Shown here: piece after piece, positions 8,600-17,027 of the stretch
Layout of the letters: each line of letters opens with the position of its first letter
How positions within the stretch are numbered: the first letter of the stretch is position 1
From: Flavobacteriales bacterium
Lineage (GTDB): Bacteria > Bacteroidota > Bacteroidia > Flavobacteriales_D > CANHHI01
Direction: 5' to 3'
Assembly (NCBI GenBank): GCA_947460225.1
Contig: CANHHI010000003.1
Location: 1 to 33,133, forward strand
Length of the DNA: 33,133 nucleotides
Made by a program: the position numbers and the translations under genes
Notes under the pieces: generated by a model
The model's database searches: none
What the model was told of the DNA's origin: nothing
Seen by the model: the letters and a program-made list of their open reading frames with translations, nothing else

Positions 8600-9742
8600 A
8601 TGCATACAGAAATAATAGACTATTTGGCACTTGGTTTTTTAAAAGCCAAAGGCATTGACACTTGTACAATAATAAAATGGCTACACCATTTTGAGCACGC
8701 AAACCTTGTTTTAAACGCAAGCGTGGCGGATTTGGCGGAAATTCTCGGCAAAATACCTTTTGTGGCAGACGAAGATTGGCAGCGTAACGTGGCATTGGCA
8801 TATCAAAAAGCCCAAGAAGAGTTCCAGCACATAAAAAACCAAGGCATTCAAGCGGTTTGTTTTGCCGATGCAGATTATCCCTCATTTTTAAAACATTGTC
8901 CTGATGCGCCAATTGTTTTATATTATAAAGGAACATTGGCGACGTTAAACGAAAGAGCCAATATTTCTATTGTAGGCACCCGCAAAGCCAGTCATTACGG
9001 CATCAAACAAACCGAAAACATAGTGCAAGCCTTATCTGCATACAAAGTCAATATTATCAGTGGCTTGGCACAAGGCATAGACCAACATGCGCATTTGTGC
9101 GCCTTAGAAGCAGAATTGCCCACTTTTGGCGTGTTAGGGCATGGTTTACAGCAAATACACCCCGTTTCCAGCCGAGAAATTGCGCAAAAAATGCAAAAGC
9201 AAGGTGCGGTTTTAACGGAATTTCCTTGGGGATTTCCAGCTTCCAAGTATTCTTTTCCCCTTAGAAACAGGATTGTGGCGGGTATTTCTGAAGCAACAAT
9301 ACTTATAGAGAGTGCCATAGACGGCGGAGGCATGATTACCGCTCGCTTATCTAGCGAATACAACCGAGAAACTTTTGCACTGCCTGCCCGTTTGGACGAT
9401 GAACTTTCGCAAGGCTGTTTGGCGCTTATTGCACAAAATAAAGCCAGATGCTTTACACGCATAGAAGAAGTATTGGAAAGTTTAGGAATTGCAAAAAATG
9501 CGCAAGAAAAAGTTAAAAAATCACAAGAAACTGTAAAAATTCCTGAAAAAATTAACAAATTATATCCTCAAGAACAACAAGCCATTATCAATCTTTTGCA
9601 GGAAAAAGAAAAACTGCATATTGAAGAATTGAGTGAAAGAGCGGGTTTTGATTTTTCTGACCTAGCCACTATACTTTTTGAGTTGGAAATAGAAAATGTC
9701 ATAGAAAGTTTACCAGGCAAATATTATCAAGTGAAAAAATGA
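8600..9742 (+). CDS. dprA: DNA-processing protein DprA
   Basis: DprA binds incoming single-stranded DNA during natural transformation and loads RecA. The 380-residue protein has an N-terminal helical/SAM-like region (1-110), then the Rossmann-like DprA core. The core contains SIVGTRKASHYG (123-134), SGLAQGID (154-161), FPLRNRIVAGIS (219-230) and DGGGMITA (241-248). A C-terminal winged-helix domain (about 325-380) follows, where LHIEELSERAGF begins the helix-turn-helix. All core motifs look intact. No other competence gene lies nearby. It starts 17 bases after the preceding terminator, and no clear promoter is visible. Confidence 0.96.
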   Translation: MHTEIIDYLALGFLKAKGIDTCTIIKWLHHFEHANLVLNASVADLAEILGKIPFVADEDWQRNVALAYQKAQEEFQHIKNQGIQAVCFADADYPSFLKHCPDAPIVLYYKGTLATLNERANISIVGTRKASHYGIKQTENIVQALSAYKVNIISGLAQGIDQHAHLCALEAELPTFGVLGHGLQQIHPVSSREIAQKMQKQGAVLTEFPWGFPASKYSFPLRNRIVAGISEATILIESAIDGGGMITARLSSEYNRETFALPARLDDELSQGCLALIAQNKARCFTRIEEVLESLGIAKNAQEKVKKSQETVKIPEKINKLYPQEQQAIINLLQEKEKLHIEELSERAGFDFSDLATILFELEIENVIESLPGKYYQVKK

Positions 9743-9743
9743 T

Positions 9744-9751
9744 TATCTTTG
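9744..9751 (+). promoter_or_regulatory. -7 element of guaC
   Basis: TATCTTTG, a perfect TANNTTTG match, starts two bases after the dprA stop and 24 bases before the guaC ATG. A -33 box is not clear. Confidence 0.45.
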
Positions 9752-9767
9752 CCTTGTATTATAAACC

Positions 9768-10736
9768 ATGAAAATTTTTGATTACGAAAACATTCTCTTA
9801 ATTCCGAGAAAATGTATTGTGGATAGCCGAAAAGCCTGCGATACGAATGTAACCTTGGGCAAACACACCTTTAAACTTCCTGTGGTGCCCGCCAACATGA
9901 AAACAGTGGTCAATGAAGAAATATGCCAATTTTTAGCTGAAAATGGGTATTTTTATGTGATGCACCGCTTTGATATTGACGTGGTGGAATTTGTAAAACA
10001 CATGCACCAAAAAGGTTTGTTTGTGTCTATTTCTTTGGGTGTGAAACAAGCCGACAAAGACATTGTTAACGCCCTTGCCAAAGAAAAATTGCATGTGGAC
10101 TATATTACCATTGACATAGCGCACGGGCATTCCGAACCCGTACGTGAAATGATTGCGCACATCAAATCCTTATTGCCAGAGGCTTTTGTAATAGCAGGCA
10201 ACGTGGGCACGCCTGATGCTATAATAGATTTGGAAAATTGGGGTGCAGATGCAACCAAAGTCGGCATAGGACCAGGCAAAGTGTGTATTACACGCTTGAA
10301 AACAGGTTTTGGCACAGGCGGTTGGCAACTTTCTGCACTCAAATGGTGTTCAAAAGTAGCCACAAAGCCAATTATTGCAGATGGAGGCATTAGAGAACAC
10401 GGCGATATTGCCAAATCCATTCGTTTTGGCGCAACTTTTTGCATGGTGGGCTCGCTGTTTGCAGGACTGGAAGAATCTCCTGGAACGACGGTGGAGGTAG
10501 ATGGCAAGCTCTATAAGGAATACTACGGCAGTGCATCTGAATTTAACAAAGGTACCCGTAAAAATGTAGAAGGCAAAAGAATCTTGGAACCTGTTAAGGG
10601 CAAATTGAACGATACTTTAATAGAAATGCAAGAAGATTTGCAGAGTTCTATTTCTTATGCGGGCGGAACAAACCTAAAAGATATTAAACGTGTAAGTTAT
10701 ATCATTTTAGGGCATGAAAATGCTGTGGATTGGTGA
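9768..10736 (+). CDS. guaC: GMP reductase
   Basis: Reduces GMP to IMP with NADPH, feeding guanine nucleotides back to the adenine branch. The 322-residue protein is an IMPDH/GMPR TIM barrel without CBS domains. The active-site loop [11 protein letters not shown] carries the catalytic Cys173 and is followed by [12 protein letters not shown], the GMPR-type variant. [13 protein letters not shown] and [10 protein letters not shown] form the phosphate-binding region. IMP dehydrogenase is less likely because of length, missing CBS domains and the loop sequence. It is followed after seven bases by the merR-like gene and then panD. Confidence 0.93.
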   Translation: MKIFDYENILLIPRKCIVDSRKACDTNVTLGKHTFKLPVVPANMKTVVNEEICQFLAENGYFYVMHRFDIDVVEFVKHMHQKGLFVSISLGVKQADKDIVNALAKEKLHVDYITIDIAHGHSEPVREMIAHIKSLLPEAFVIAGNVGTPDAIIDLENWGADATKVGIGPGKVCITRLKTGFGTGGWQLSALKWCSKVATKPIIADGGIREHGDIAKSIRFGATFCMVGSLFAGLEESPGTTVEVDGKLYKEYYGSASEFNKGTRKNVEGKRILEPVKGKLNDTLIEMQEDLQSSISYAGGTNLKDIKRVSYIILGHENAVDW

Positions 10737-10743
10737 TAAAAAT

Positions 10744-11067
10744 ATGGCTGAGGAAACTTTTACAATTACCCAAGTTGCCCAGCAATTTGGTATAAACCCT
10801 TCCAAAATTCGTTTTTGGGAAACAGAGTTTGCGTTTTTGCGTCCAAGCAAAAGCCCCAAAGGAAATCGGTTTTACACGGCACAGGATATTGAAAAACTGC
10901 GCTTGGTGCATCACTTGGTGGAAACAGAAGGTTATACCTTAGAGGGAGCAAGAAAAAGATTGCAAACCCCAGATAAAACTACAGAAAACTACGTAAAAAT
11001 ACAAGAACACCTACAAAAAATCAAACATTTTTTGACACAATTAGACCAACAAATAGACCAATACTGA
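10744..11067 (+). CDS. MerR-family transcriptional regulator (small)
   Basis: A 107-residue protein with an N-terminal MerR helix-turn-helix: [21 protein letters not shown], then the wing [20 protein letters not shown] and [11 protein letters not shown] short C-terminal helix (residues about 80-107) could dimerise the protein. No Cys-rich or ligand-binding domain follows, so no effector can be named. The ORF track begins at 10714 inside guaC; the ATG at 10744, seven bases after the guaC stop, gives the normal MerR start. Its TGA overlaps the panD ATG by one base, suggesting coupled translation. Confidence 0.88.
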   Translation: MAEETFTITQVAQQFGINPSKIRFWETEFAFLRPSKSPKGNRFYTAQDIEKLRLVHHLVETEGYTLEGARKRLQTPDKTTENYVKIQEHLQKIKHFLTQLDQQIDQY

Positions 11068-11411
11068 TGCGCATAGAAGTTTTAAAGTCTAAAATACACG
11101 GGGCAATAATCACCCAAGCCAATTTGCAATATATTGGCAGCATTACCATAGACGAAACCCTGATGCTTGCTGCCAATTTAATAGAAGGCGAAAAAGTAAC
11201 CGTAGTCAATAACAACAACGGCGAACGTTTGGATACCTACGTCATTAAAGGCGAAAAAAACTCAGGTGTTGTTTGCTTAAACGGTGCCGCCGCAAGAAAA
11301 TGCCAACAAGGAGACAAAGTGATTATTATGTCTTATGCCAGCATGGATTTTGAGGAGGCAAAAAAGTTTAAGCCCAGCATTATTTTTCCAAACGCAGATA
11401 ATACTATTTAA
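11067..11411 (+). CDS. panD: Aspartate 1-decarboxylase
   Basis: Makes beta-alanine for pantothenate and coenzyme A. The 114-residue proenzyme has the self-cleavage site YIGSITID, where cutting between Gly24 and Ser25 creates the pyruvoyl cofactor. [21 protein letters not shown] is the conserved C-terminal half. It is the last gene of guaC-merR-panD. No panB or panC is nearby. The stop codon shares four bases (TTAA) with the convergent rlmB stop, leaving no room for a terminator. Confidence 0.97.
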   Translation: MRIEVLKSKIHGAIITQANLQYIGSITIDETLMLAANLIEGEKVTVVNNNNGERLDTYVIKGEKNSGVVCLNGAAARKCQQGDKVIIMSYASMDFEEAKKFKPSIIFPNADNTI

Positions 11412-12175
11412 GCGTTTTTACTGCGCTGTTCTTGTGCTTGATATAGCGCAATACCAGCTGCCACAGACACATTCAAAGACCCAACGCCACCTAGCATGGG
11501 AATTTTCCCTTTTGCATCGGCTATTTCCAGGTGTTTTGGTGAGATGCCTTCATCTTCGGAGCCCAAAATCATCACCAAAGGACCTGTTAATTTGACATCG
11601 GAGATATGTTTTGGCGTTTTTTCGGTGCATGCCACCACAAAAAATCCGCTTTCTTTAAGGTATTTCAATGCCTTATCGGGGAAATTCACTCGGCACACAG
11701 GCAATCTATGCAAAGCACCCGCAGAGGTTTTAATGGCGTCGGAGGTTACCAGCGCACCGCCTTTTTGGGGAATAATCAAAGCATCAACGCCAAAAACTTC
11801 CGCGCTTCTCGCAATAGCACCAAAATTGCGCACGTCCGTGATTTGGTCTAAAAACAGAAAAAGTGGCGTTTTGCCCTGTTCAAACAAAATTGGCACCAAA
11901 TTTTCCAAATCTTCATACACACAAGGACTGACCATAGCCAAAACGCCTTGGTGGTTTTTGCCTCTTGCCAATTGTTGAAATTTCTCTTCGGGCGCATACT
12001 GAAAAGGCAAATCAAGTTCTTGAATGCGTTTTTTGAGCTCTGCCAAAAGGGGATTTTGCCCACCACGGAGCAATAAAATTTTATTGATTTCCTTGCCAGC
12101 CTCTATGGCTTCCAAAACCGCACGTGTACCAAAAACAAAATCCTCTGTATTTGGTTTATAGTTATTTTTATTCAT
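11408..12175 (-). CDS. rlmB: 23S rRNA (guanosine-2'-O-)-methyltransferase RlmB, SpoU/TrmH family
   Basis: A SPOUT 2'-O-methyltransferase that uses S-adenosylmethionine. An N-terminal RNA-binding substrate domain (about 12-85, [15 protein letters not shown]) precedes the knotted catalytic domain. Motif 1 is [20 protein letters not shown], motif 2 is [13 protein letters not shown] and motif 3 is [21 protein letters not shown]. The 255-residue length matches RlmB. A related TrmH-type enzyme acting on another guanosine cannot be excluded by sequence alone. It has a -7 element (TATATTTG) directly upstream and a four-base tail-to-tail overlap with panD. Confidence 0.92.
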   Translation of the reverse strand: MNKNNYKPNTEDFVFGTRAVLEAIEAGKEINKILLLRGGQNPLLAELKKRIQELDLPFQYAPEEKFQQLARGKNHQGVLAMVSPCVYEDLENLVPILFEQGKTPLFLFLDQITDVRNFGAIARSAEVFGVDALIIPQKGGALVTSDAIKTSAGALHRLPVCRVNFPDKALKYLKESGFFVVACTEKTPKHISDVKLTGPLVMILGSEDEGISPKHLEIADAKGKIPMLGGVGSLNVSVAAGIALYQAQEQRSKNA

Positions 12176-12183
12176 CTGGACTG

Positions 12184-12191
12184 CAAATATA
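12184..12191 (-). promoter_or_regulatory. -7 element of rlmB
   Basis: TATATTTG on the minus strand is a perfect -7 match eight bases upstream of the ATG at 12175, so the message would have a very short leader. No -33 box is clear. Confidence 0.45.
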
Positions 12192-12212
12192 ATAAAAAAC
12201 AGACATCGTCCG

Positions 12213-12246
12213 GCATCAGAGATGCTTCAATCTGCACTGCGTGCAG
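12213..12246. repeat. Pair of short three-base-loop hairpins
   Basis: GCATC-AGA-GATGC (12213-12225) and CTGCAC-TGC-GTGCAG (12232-12246) are perfect inverted repeats with three-base loops lying side by side in a non-coding gap. They resemble the hairpins near 15.03 and 31.6 kb. Confidence 0.5.
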
Positions 12247-12317
12247 GGCAGGCAAGGTTACTCCCTGAACACAACGACTTTTTTCTTAAAAACTTCAAGC
12301 GTTTGATTTTTTTTGAT

Positions 12318-12325
12318 TACTTTTG
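12318..12325 (+). promoter_or_regulatory. -7 element of the 214-residue lipoprotein gene
   Basis: TACTTTTG matches TANNTTTG 18 bases before the ATG at 12343. It lies inside the TTG-initiated extension shown in the ORF track, which argues against that longer start. Confidence 0.5.
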
Positions 12326-12342
12326 TGGCATATCTATCTAGT

Positions 12343-12987
12343 ATGCAAATAAAATTACTTGGCACAGTATTGATGCTTTTGACGTTGTTAGCCTGTAAAA
12401 AGAAAGAGGAAAAGCTACGTTTAGAACCGCTTTTGGTTGGGACAACTTGGGAAATTGCACCTTTTGAGGGGGAGCAAAATGTTGTGCTTAGCAATAGGTT
12501 CAAGAAAAGTTGGTCTAGCTTAGACACACGCACAGAAAGCATTTCTTTGGTATATGCTACTTTGCAAAATAATCCTGCAGGGCTTATCACAAAACAATTG
12601 ACCTTTGAAGAACCAAAGAAAAAAGTTGAAGACCAGGGCAATGCGCATGAGATCTACTACATACAAGATAAGTGTATTGAAAAAATAAAAAGTCCAGAAG
12701 AATGTAAACCAGCCGTTGATGCAATGAAGAATTGGTTTTTAGCAAGCGAGGATTATGACATCATTGAGAAAATTAAGCAAGATTACGCAAGCAGTAATAT
12801 TTGCAGAACACGTTATTACACAAAACAGAACCATTTTAGTATTTCCGAAAGCAATTTATATTTTAATGGCATAACTCATAAAGAGGAAACAGTTTATACC
12901 GAAGGGTTGACCAAAAGAAACCTAGGAAAAGAAACCATAGAACGCCTAAGCATAGGTGTTTGGAATATAGCGTATTTGAAAAAATAA
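12343..12987 (+). CDS. Lipoprotein of unknown function
   Basis: No family recognised. The 214-residue product begins MQIKLLGTVLMLLTLLACKKKE, a signal peptide with a clear lipobox (Cys18) followed by lysines. After it come a LVGTTWEIAPF stretch, which resembles the first strand of small beta-barrel lipoproteins, and a charged middle with CIEKIKSPEEC. A later Cys (NICRTRYY) and a C-terminal strand-like IGVWNIAYLKK complete it. Two or more Cys could pair in the periplasm. It is monocistronic, with its own -7 element, and shares a terminator with the convergent protease gene. The TTG at 12313 in the track is rejected because the promoter overlaps it. Confidence 0.75.
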   Translation: MQIKLLGTVLMLLTLLACKKKEEKLRLEPLLVGTTWEIAPFEGEQNVVLSNRFKKSWSSLDTRTESISLVYATLQNNPAGLITKQLTFEEPKKKVEDQGNAHEIYYIQDKCIEKIKSPEECKPAVDAMKNWFLASEDYDIIEKIKQDYASSNICRTRYYTKQNHFSISESNLYFNGITHKEETVYTEGLTKRNLGKETIERLSIGVWNIAYLKK

Positions 12988-12990
12988 ACT

Positions 12991-13016
12991 AAACGCAGGC
13001 AAATGCCTGCGTTTTT
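12991..13016 (+). terminator. Terminator between two convergent lipoprotein genes
   Basis: AAACGCAGGC and GCCTGCGTTT form a strong 10-bp stem around AAAT, followed by more T. It serves the plus-strand lipoprotein; the inverse orientation could also stop the minus-strand protease message, although its T-tract is poorer and it lies after that gene's stop. Confidence 0.85.
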
Positions 13017-13023
13017 GTTATTA

Positions 13024-14823
13024 TTAAAAGTTTAATATTGGGAATTTACCAACGCCTTGCCATTTCCAAGTACTTGAAAAATCAAAGCCAATAAAGTCGT
13101 TTTGGGTCATTTGACTGATATTTATTTGCGTGCCGTTGTTGTTCAAAAATTGCGAAACCTGAGGTTTATTGACATAATAGGTGTTTCTTATGGGGTAAAT
13201 GCCACTGGCATACCCGACAATACCACCTGCATAACGCAATAAAGACCCTTGAAAGATATTGGAGGCATAAGCATTTTCTAGCATTGTACGCTCAATGGCA
13301 TAGCCAAGCACACCGCCAACGCTTGCCCCACCAGCAACTAGTCCAGCAGACACATATACATCTTGTATTTGTGCATCTTGCGCAAGACCAACAAGCCCAC
13401 CAACTTGCTTGGTGCCATAAATATGCCCTGTTTCGCTGTAACTATTTTTAATGCTTGTTTTAAGAGCAAGACCTATCAAAGCCCCTGTGTTTTCTTTGCC
13501 ATCTACATGCGCATTTTTAATGCCTACTTTTTCAATGATGGCATTTTCCGCATATCCTGCCAAAACGCCTGTGTTTTCGCCTGTTCCTACCACGCTAGAA
13601 AAAACAAGGTTTACATTTTTAACTGTTGCCCCTTGTGTGAGTTCGCTAAACAAACCAACATTATCCACTGACACCAGGGCATTGGTATTGATGATTAAAT
13701 TTTTAATAGCATAACCCTTTCCGTCCAAAACACCCATAAAACCTCGTATAGGCTTCCAATTGCTGTTTGATAAAACAATGTCACCACTTAATTCATGCGT
13801 ATCAAACGGGCTTTCAATACCTATCTGTGCCAATTCTTTTTCATGGCTTATTTTTATGAGCAATGGATTGAGACGTTGCGTTTTCTCTGCATTCAACAAA
13901 ACACTTGGTGAGCTTTCTGCTATAATGTGTTGTCTAACTTTGATTAAATTTTCTTTTAAAAATAAAATTCTATCCCCAGAAAGGTGTGGATACATAATAT
14001 CTGTTCGTTTGGTGCTGTGTTTTAAAGAAAAGGCATGCCCAAGTTCGTGCACGACCGTTTGCAAAGAACGCCCCAAAGCAATTGTTCTTTTGCGTATAAA
14101 TATATTATTTTTGCCTGTTTTGGTTACGCCTGTGATATGATTTGGATCAGTCCCTCCGTTATCATCAGTTTCATAGCAAATATCAACTTCATCGCCAGCA
14201 TCACGTGTTTGGGCTTTGAAAGCTACTATCATAGACAAATAACCGCTATGATTTTTGTGCTGTAAATTTAACCAATGTTGAATTTTATTTGTTATGGCAT
14301 GTGGGTGTTCATCTGTTAAAAAAGTAGTCAAAAAAGTTGGGTTATCCTTTTCATCAATTAACTCTACGACCCAACCCAAAAAGCCAAAAAAGTCTGCATC
14401 TTCAAAATCCGTAGGCTCTGTGCTGATGTACAGTCGGCGTATAAACTCCTGTGCCGATAGAATAAGCTGAGTTTTTGCGGTTTCATCTACGGCATCGTGT
14501 CCAACTTGTGCTTTGCTGGAATAATAAATCCGCAAAGTAAGCGTGTTGGTTGGCACAAAATTAAACTGTGGTTGGTAACGCTCCACAAAACTGCCGTCCG
14601 CATCTTTATAAGTGCTTTTTACTAGCTCAATGCGGTCTCCAATAATATAAGGATCTCTTGTTAAAGGCACAATGGCAGGCAATTTATCGGCATAGCCATT
14701 GCCCAAGGAGAGCCTTTGATTAGCCTCTGCAACGGCAGTTTGGGTGTGTTGTGTTTTTTTCTTGCTACAAGCAAAAGCAGTAAGAACAAGCAAACTACCA
14801 AATAGAATTTGTTTGGTTTTCAT
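13024..14823 (-). CDS. Secreted metzincin-type metalloprotease lipoprotein with GLUG repeats
   Basis: A 599-residue envelope protein. The signal peptide ends in a lipobox (LTAFACSKKK, Cys19). Residues 259-269, HELGHAFSLKH, are a complete metzincin zinc site (HExxHxxxxxH), and IMYP at 276-279 is the Met-turn, so the catalytic half resembles matrixin/M10-like peptidases. From about residue 350 the protein carries several GLUG-like repeats (NVGLFSEL, NTGVLAGYAENA, NTGALIGLA, QVGGLVGLA, SVGGVLGYA, YAGGIVGYASG), which usually build a beta-helix for adhesion. Substrate is unknown. Surface display and target proteolysis are inferred. A -7 element lies upstream. Confidence 0.85.
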   Translation of the reverse strand: MKTKQILFGSLLVLTAFACSKKKTQHTQTAVAEANQRLSLGNGYADKLPAIVPLTRDPYIIGDRIELVKSTYKDADGSFVERYQPQFNFVPTNTLTLRIYYSSKAQVGHDAVDETAKTQLILSAQEFIRRLYISTEPTDFEDADFFGFLGWVVELIDEKDNPTFLTTFLTDEHPHAITNKIQHWLNLQHKNHSGYLSMIVAFKAQTRDAGDEVDICYETDDNGGTDPNHITGVTKTGKNNIFIRKRTIALGRSLQTVVHELGHAFSLKHSTKRTDIMYPHLSGDRILFLKENLIKVRQHIIAESSPSVLLNAEKTQRLNPLLIKISHEKELAQIGIESPFDTHELSGDIVLSNSNWKPIRGFMGVLDGKGYAIKNLIINTNALVSVDNVGLFSELTQGATVKNVNLVFSSVVGTGENTGVLAGYAENAIIEKVGIKNAHVDGKENTGALIGLALKTSIKNSYSETGHIYGTKQVGGLVGLAQDAQIQDVYVSAGLVAGGASVGGVLGYAIERTMLENAYASNIFQGSLLRYAGGIVGYASGIYPIRNTYYVNKPQVSQFLNNNGTQINISQMTQNDFIGFDFSSTWKWQGVGKFPILNF

Positions 14824-14841
14824 AAATAATCGTTATGGCAA

Positions 14842-14849
14842 CAAATGTA
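14842..14849 (-). promoter_or_regulatory. -7 element of the metalloprotease gene
   Basis: TACATTTG on the minus strand matches TANNTTTG 18 bases upstream of the ATG at 14823. No -33 TTG is obvious. Apart from the hairpin at 15027, I see nothing else in the rest of this 233-base gap. Confidence 0.45.
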
Positions 14850-15026
14850 GAGAAAGAGAAAACATCATGCCGATTATTTACATTTAATTAAGGTTTTTTG
14901 GTTTAATTTTGTTAAACACCTAAATATATTTTCACACAAAAAAACCCATAGACAAGCAAAATTGCCCCTTTGTAATTTTTTGCTTATCTTGCCTGCCTAG
15001 GGTAGATTAAAATAGGTTATGCTTGC

Positions 15027-15041
15027 GGTCATGCCATGACC
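15027..15041. repeat. Short hairpin GGTCAT-GCC-ATGACC
   Basis: A perfect 6-bp inverted repeat with a three-base loop in non-coding DNA downstream of the HIT gene. Its core TGCCATG recurs in the larger palindrome at 31714. Confidence 0.5.
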
Positions 15042-15056
15042 TTACTGGTTTTCGTT

Positions 15057-15446
15057 TTATTTTTTAAGAATACTGGCGTGTATGGCTTGCATCTCTTCCG
15101 TGTTCAATTGGAGTTTGGGTTTGGAAAAATCCAAATCCGATACGCTCTGCAAAGGCACCAAATGAATGTGCGCATGAGGCACTTCCAAACCGACCACTGC
15201 CACGCCGATTTTCTTGCAAGGGATAGCGAGTTTTAATTGTTTTGCTACGCCTTTGGCAAAAATCATCATCTCACCCAGCAGCTTATCTTCTAGGTCAAAA
15301 ATATAATCTATTTCCTGTTTGGGAATAACCAGCGCATGCCCTTTGGCTAAGGGAAAAACGTCCAAGAATGCCAAAAAATGCTCGTTTTCGGCAATTTTAT
15401 AGCAAGGAATTTCCCCTGCTATAATTTTTGAAAAAATGCTTGCCAT
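15057..15446 (-). CDS. HIT-family hydrolase (HinT-like)
   Basis: A small purine-nucleotide phosphoramidase or nucleotidyl hydrolase. The 129-residue protein has the N-terminal IFSKIIAGEIPCYKIAE typical of HinT and the histidine triad HAHIHLVP at 91-98, where His93 would be the nucleophile. AKGHALVIPK is the conserved strand near 34-43. It lies three bases after greA and is probably in the same message. Substrate cannot be set by sequence; HinT-type is the closest match by length and motif. Confidence 0.93.
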   Translation of the reverse strand: MASIFSKIIAGEIPCYKIAENEHFLAFLDVFPLAKGHALVIPKQEIDYIFDLEDKLLGEMMIFAKGVAKQLKLAIPCKKIGVAVVGLEVPHAHIHLVPLQSVSDLDFSKPKLQLNTEEMQAIHASILKK

Positions 15447-15449
15447 AAT

Positions 15450-15923
15450 TTATGCCCTAGAAATTTCTAACACTTCAAAAAATACTGAACCATTTGGGGT
15501 TTTGATTTCCGCCTCTTCGCCCACTTTTTTACCCAGCAAACCTTTGCCGATAGGCGAATCTATGGATATTCTGCCACTGGCTAAATCTGCTTCTTTTTCC
15601 GAAACCAGCGTATAATGAAATTCCTTGCCCAAAGTTTTGTGGCGCACTTTCACCTTAGACAAAATCAAAACCTTGGAATTGTCCAATTGGCTTTCGTCTA
15701 TCACCCTTGCCGAAGAAATAATTTCTTTGAGCTTGGAAATTTGCAATTCCAGCAAACCCTGCGCTTCTTTGGCAGCATCATATTCGGCATTCTCGGACAA
15801 ATCGCCCTTATCACGTGCCTCTGCAATTTGCTCGGATATGCGTGGTCTTTGAACGGATTCCAAATGTTTGAGTTCCTCTCTTAATTTTTCAAGTCCTTCC
15901 TTGGTGTAATAATGAATAGACAT
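15450..15923 (-). CDS. greA: Transcription elongation factor GreA
   Basis: Rescues backtracked RNA polymerase by stimulating transcript cleavage. The 157-residue sequence has the N-terminal coiled coil with the tip DLSENAEYDAAKEAQ, where the acidic residues reach the polymerase active site. The C-terminal FKBP-like domain carries SPIGKGLLGKKVGEEAEIKTPNG. Length and motifs are standard. It is first in a greA-hit pair. A weak -7-like element (TCTTTTTG, 15945-15952) is upstream. Confidence 0.97.
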   Translation of the reverse strand: MSIHYYTKEGLEKLREELKHLESVQRPRISEQIAEARDKGDLSENAEYDAAKEAQGLLELQISKLKEIISSARVIDESQLDNSKVLILSKVKVRHKTLGKEFHYTLVSEKEADLASGRISIDSPIGKGLLGKKVGEEAEIKTPNGSVFFEVLEISRA

Positions 15924-16026
15924 AGCGTAAATGTTTTATTTAATCAAAAAGAACAACCTCGCCCAGAATTTATCAGAGCTCAGTTGTACTAAATTTATAG
16001 ACAAAGTTAGTGAAATCTCTTTATGC

Positions 16027-16060
16027 TTTGATTTTTTAGGGCATTTTTTTATTATTTTTG
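16027..16060 (+). promoter_or_regulatory. Promoter of the Rieske-like lipoprotein gene
   Basis: TTTG (16027-16030), a 22-base spacer and TATTTTTG (16053-16060) match the Bacteroidota consensus. The ATG follows ten bases later at 16071, implying a leader of only a few bases. Confidence 0.55.
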
Positions 16061-16070
16061 ATAAAAAATT

Positions 16071-16457
16071 ATGCGAACATTTTTATATTTATGCTTGTTT
16101 ACTTGCTTTGCTTGCAACAAAGACACGGCTTACCCTTATGTGCCTGTTCAGGTGCAGTTTGATGTGAATTTTTATCCAGAATTATCGTATGCACAAGGGC
16201 GCATTTATTATCCCAATGCTGGGCAAAAGGGTTTGATTGTTTTTAACAATTCAGATTTGGAATTTTTGGTTTACGACAGACTTTCCCTTGCAGGTTGTGT
16301 GCTAGAATTTGTGCCCGGCAATACTTGGAGCGTGCAAGACCCCTGCAACCAAGAAACTTATAATTTAATATTAGGGTATAGCGATAAAAATCCCAATCGC
16401 AGACTTCTAAAATACAATACTTACTTTGACGGCACTCGTCTGTTTATCAACAATTAA
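16071..16457 (+). CDS. Small lipoprotein, probably a Rieske-fold relative lacking cluster ligands
   Basis: A 128-residue exported protein with lipobox LFTCFAC (Cys15). The order of motifs recalls small Bacteroidota Rieske-like lipoproteins: a GRIYYPNAGQKGLIVFNN strand pair, LEFLVYDR where family members have 'AYDRTCP', then CVLEF, QDPC and an end LLKYNTYFDGTRLFINN. The usual Cys-x-His and Cys-x-x-His cluster ligands are not there, so a 2Fe-2S cluster is unlikely. The relationship comes from remembered family patterns, not an alignment. It is six bases upstream of the PAP2 gene and likely cotranscribed. Confidence 0.7.
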   Translation: MRTFLYLCLFTCFACNKDTAYPYVPVQVQFDVNFYPELSYAQGRIYYPNAGQKGLIVFNNSDLEFLVYDRLSLAGCVLEFVPGNTWSVQDPCNQETYNLILGYSDKNPNRRLLKYNTYFDGTRLFINN

Positions 16458-16463
16458 AAAGAT

Positions 16464-17021
16464 ATGGAAAATTTTTTGCAGCACTTGGACGAAACGATTT
16501 TGCGTGTATTGAACGCACCCCATACGCCTTTTTTAGATGAGGTTTTTTGGTATGTGAGTGGCAATGTTGTTTGGATTCCTCTGTATGTTTATTTGCTGTG
16601 GCTACTTTACAAACAATATGGCTGGCAAAATTTGCTTAAAATTTTGGGCGTTTTGGTTTTGCTTTTGGTTTGCACCGACCAAATATGCAATGTATTTAAA
16701 AATTTTATCCAAAGACCTCGACCCACGCACAACCCAGATTTAACTTGGATTAAAACTGTGCGAGATTATAGGGGAGGGGCTTTTGGCTTTGTTTCGGCAC
16801 ATGCGGCGAATACCATGGTGGTAGCTTTGTTTTTGGGCAATTTGCTGGACAAAAAAATGCGTTATGTTTTGCTTGCATGGGCAGTCTTGGTGGCATATAG
16901 CCGTACGTATTTGGGGGTGCATTATCCTTTTGATATTTTCGGCGGTTGGTGCTTGGCAGGTATATTGAGCACGCTCGCCATTTGGCTAACACGCAAGTTT
17001 TTTTTGCCGAAGGCATATTAA
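16464..17021 (+). CDS. PAP2-family membrane phosphatase
   Basis: An integral membrane acid phosphatase of the type that dephosphorylates undecaprenyl pyrophosphate, phosphatidic acid or related lipids. The 185-residue protein has about five membrane helices and the three catalytic motifs: KNFIQRPRP (motif 1, KX6RP type), FGFVSAHAANT (motif 2, with SAHA in place of the common PSGH) and SRTYLGVHYPFDIFGG (motif 3, SRxxxxxHxxxD). The Ser-Ala-His variant is frequent in this phylum. Substrate is not determined. It follows the Rieske-like gene after six bases and ends six bases before the convergent lamin-tail gene. Confidence 0.92.
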   Translation: MENFLQHLDETILRVLNAPHTPFLDEVFWYVSGNVVWIPLYVYLLWLLYKQYGWQNLLKILGVLVLLLVCTDQICNVFKNFIQRPRPTHNPDLTWIKTVRDYRGGAFGFVSAHAANTMVVALFLGNLLDKKMRYVLLAWAVLVAYSRTYLGVHYPFDIFGGWCLAGILSTLAIWLTRKFFLPKAY

Positions 17022-17027
17022 GACGAA

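Noticed and set aside
10714-10743. Upstream start of the MerR-like gene
   Set aside because: It overlaps the guaC coding end and adds residues that do not fit the MerR N-terminus; ATG 10744 is used.
12313-12342. TTG-initiated extension of the 12.3-kb lipoprotein
   Set aside because: The -7 box TACTTTTG lies within it, and the ATG at 12343 gives a proper lipobox signal peptide.
15931-16167. Plus-strand ORF of 78 residues
   Set aside because: It overlaps the Rieske-like lipoprotein in another frame and lies over that gene's promoter; only the lipoprotein has a signal peptide and lipobox.
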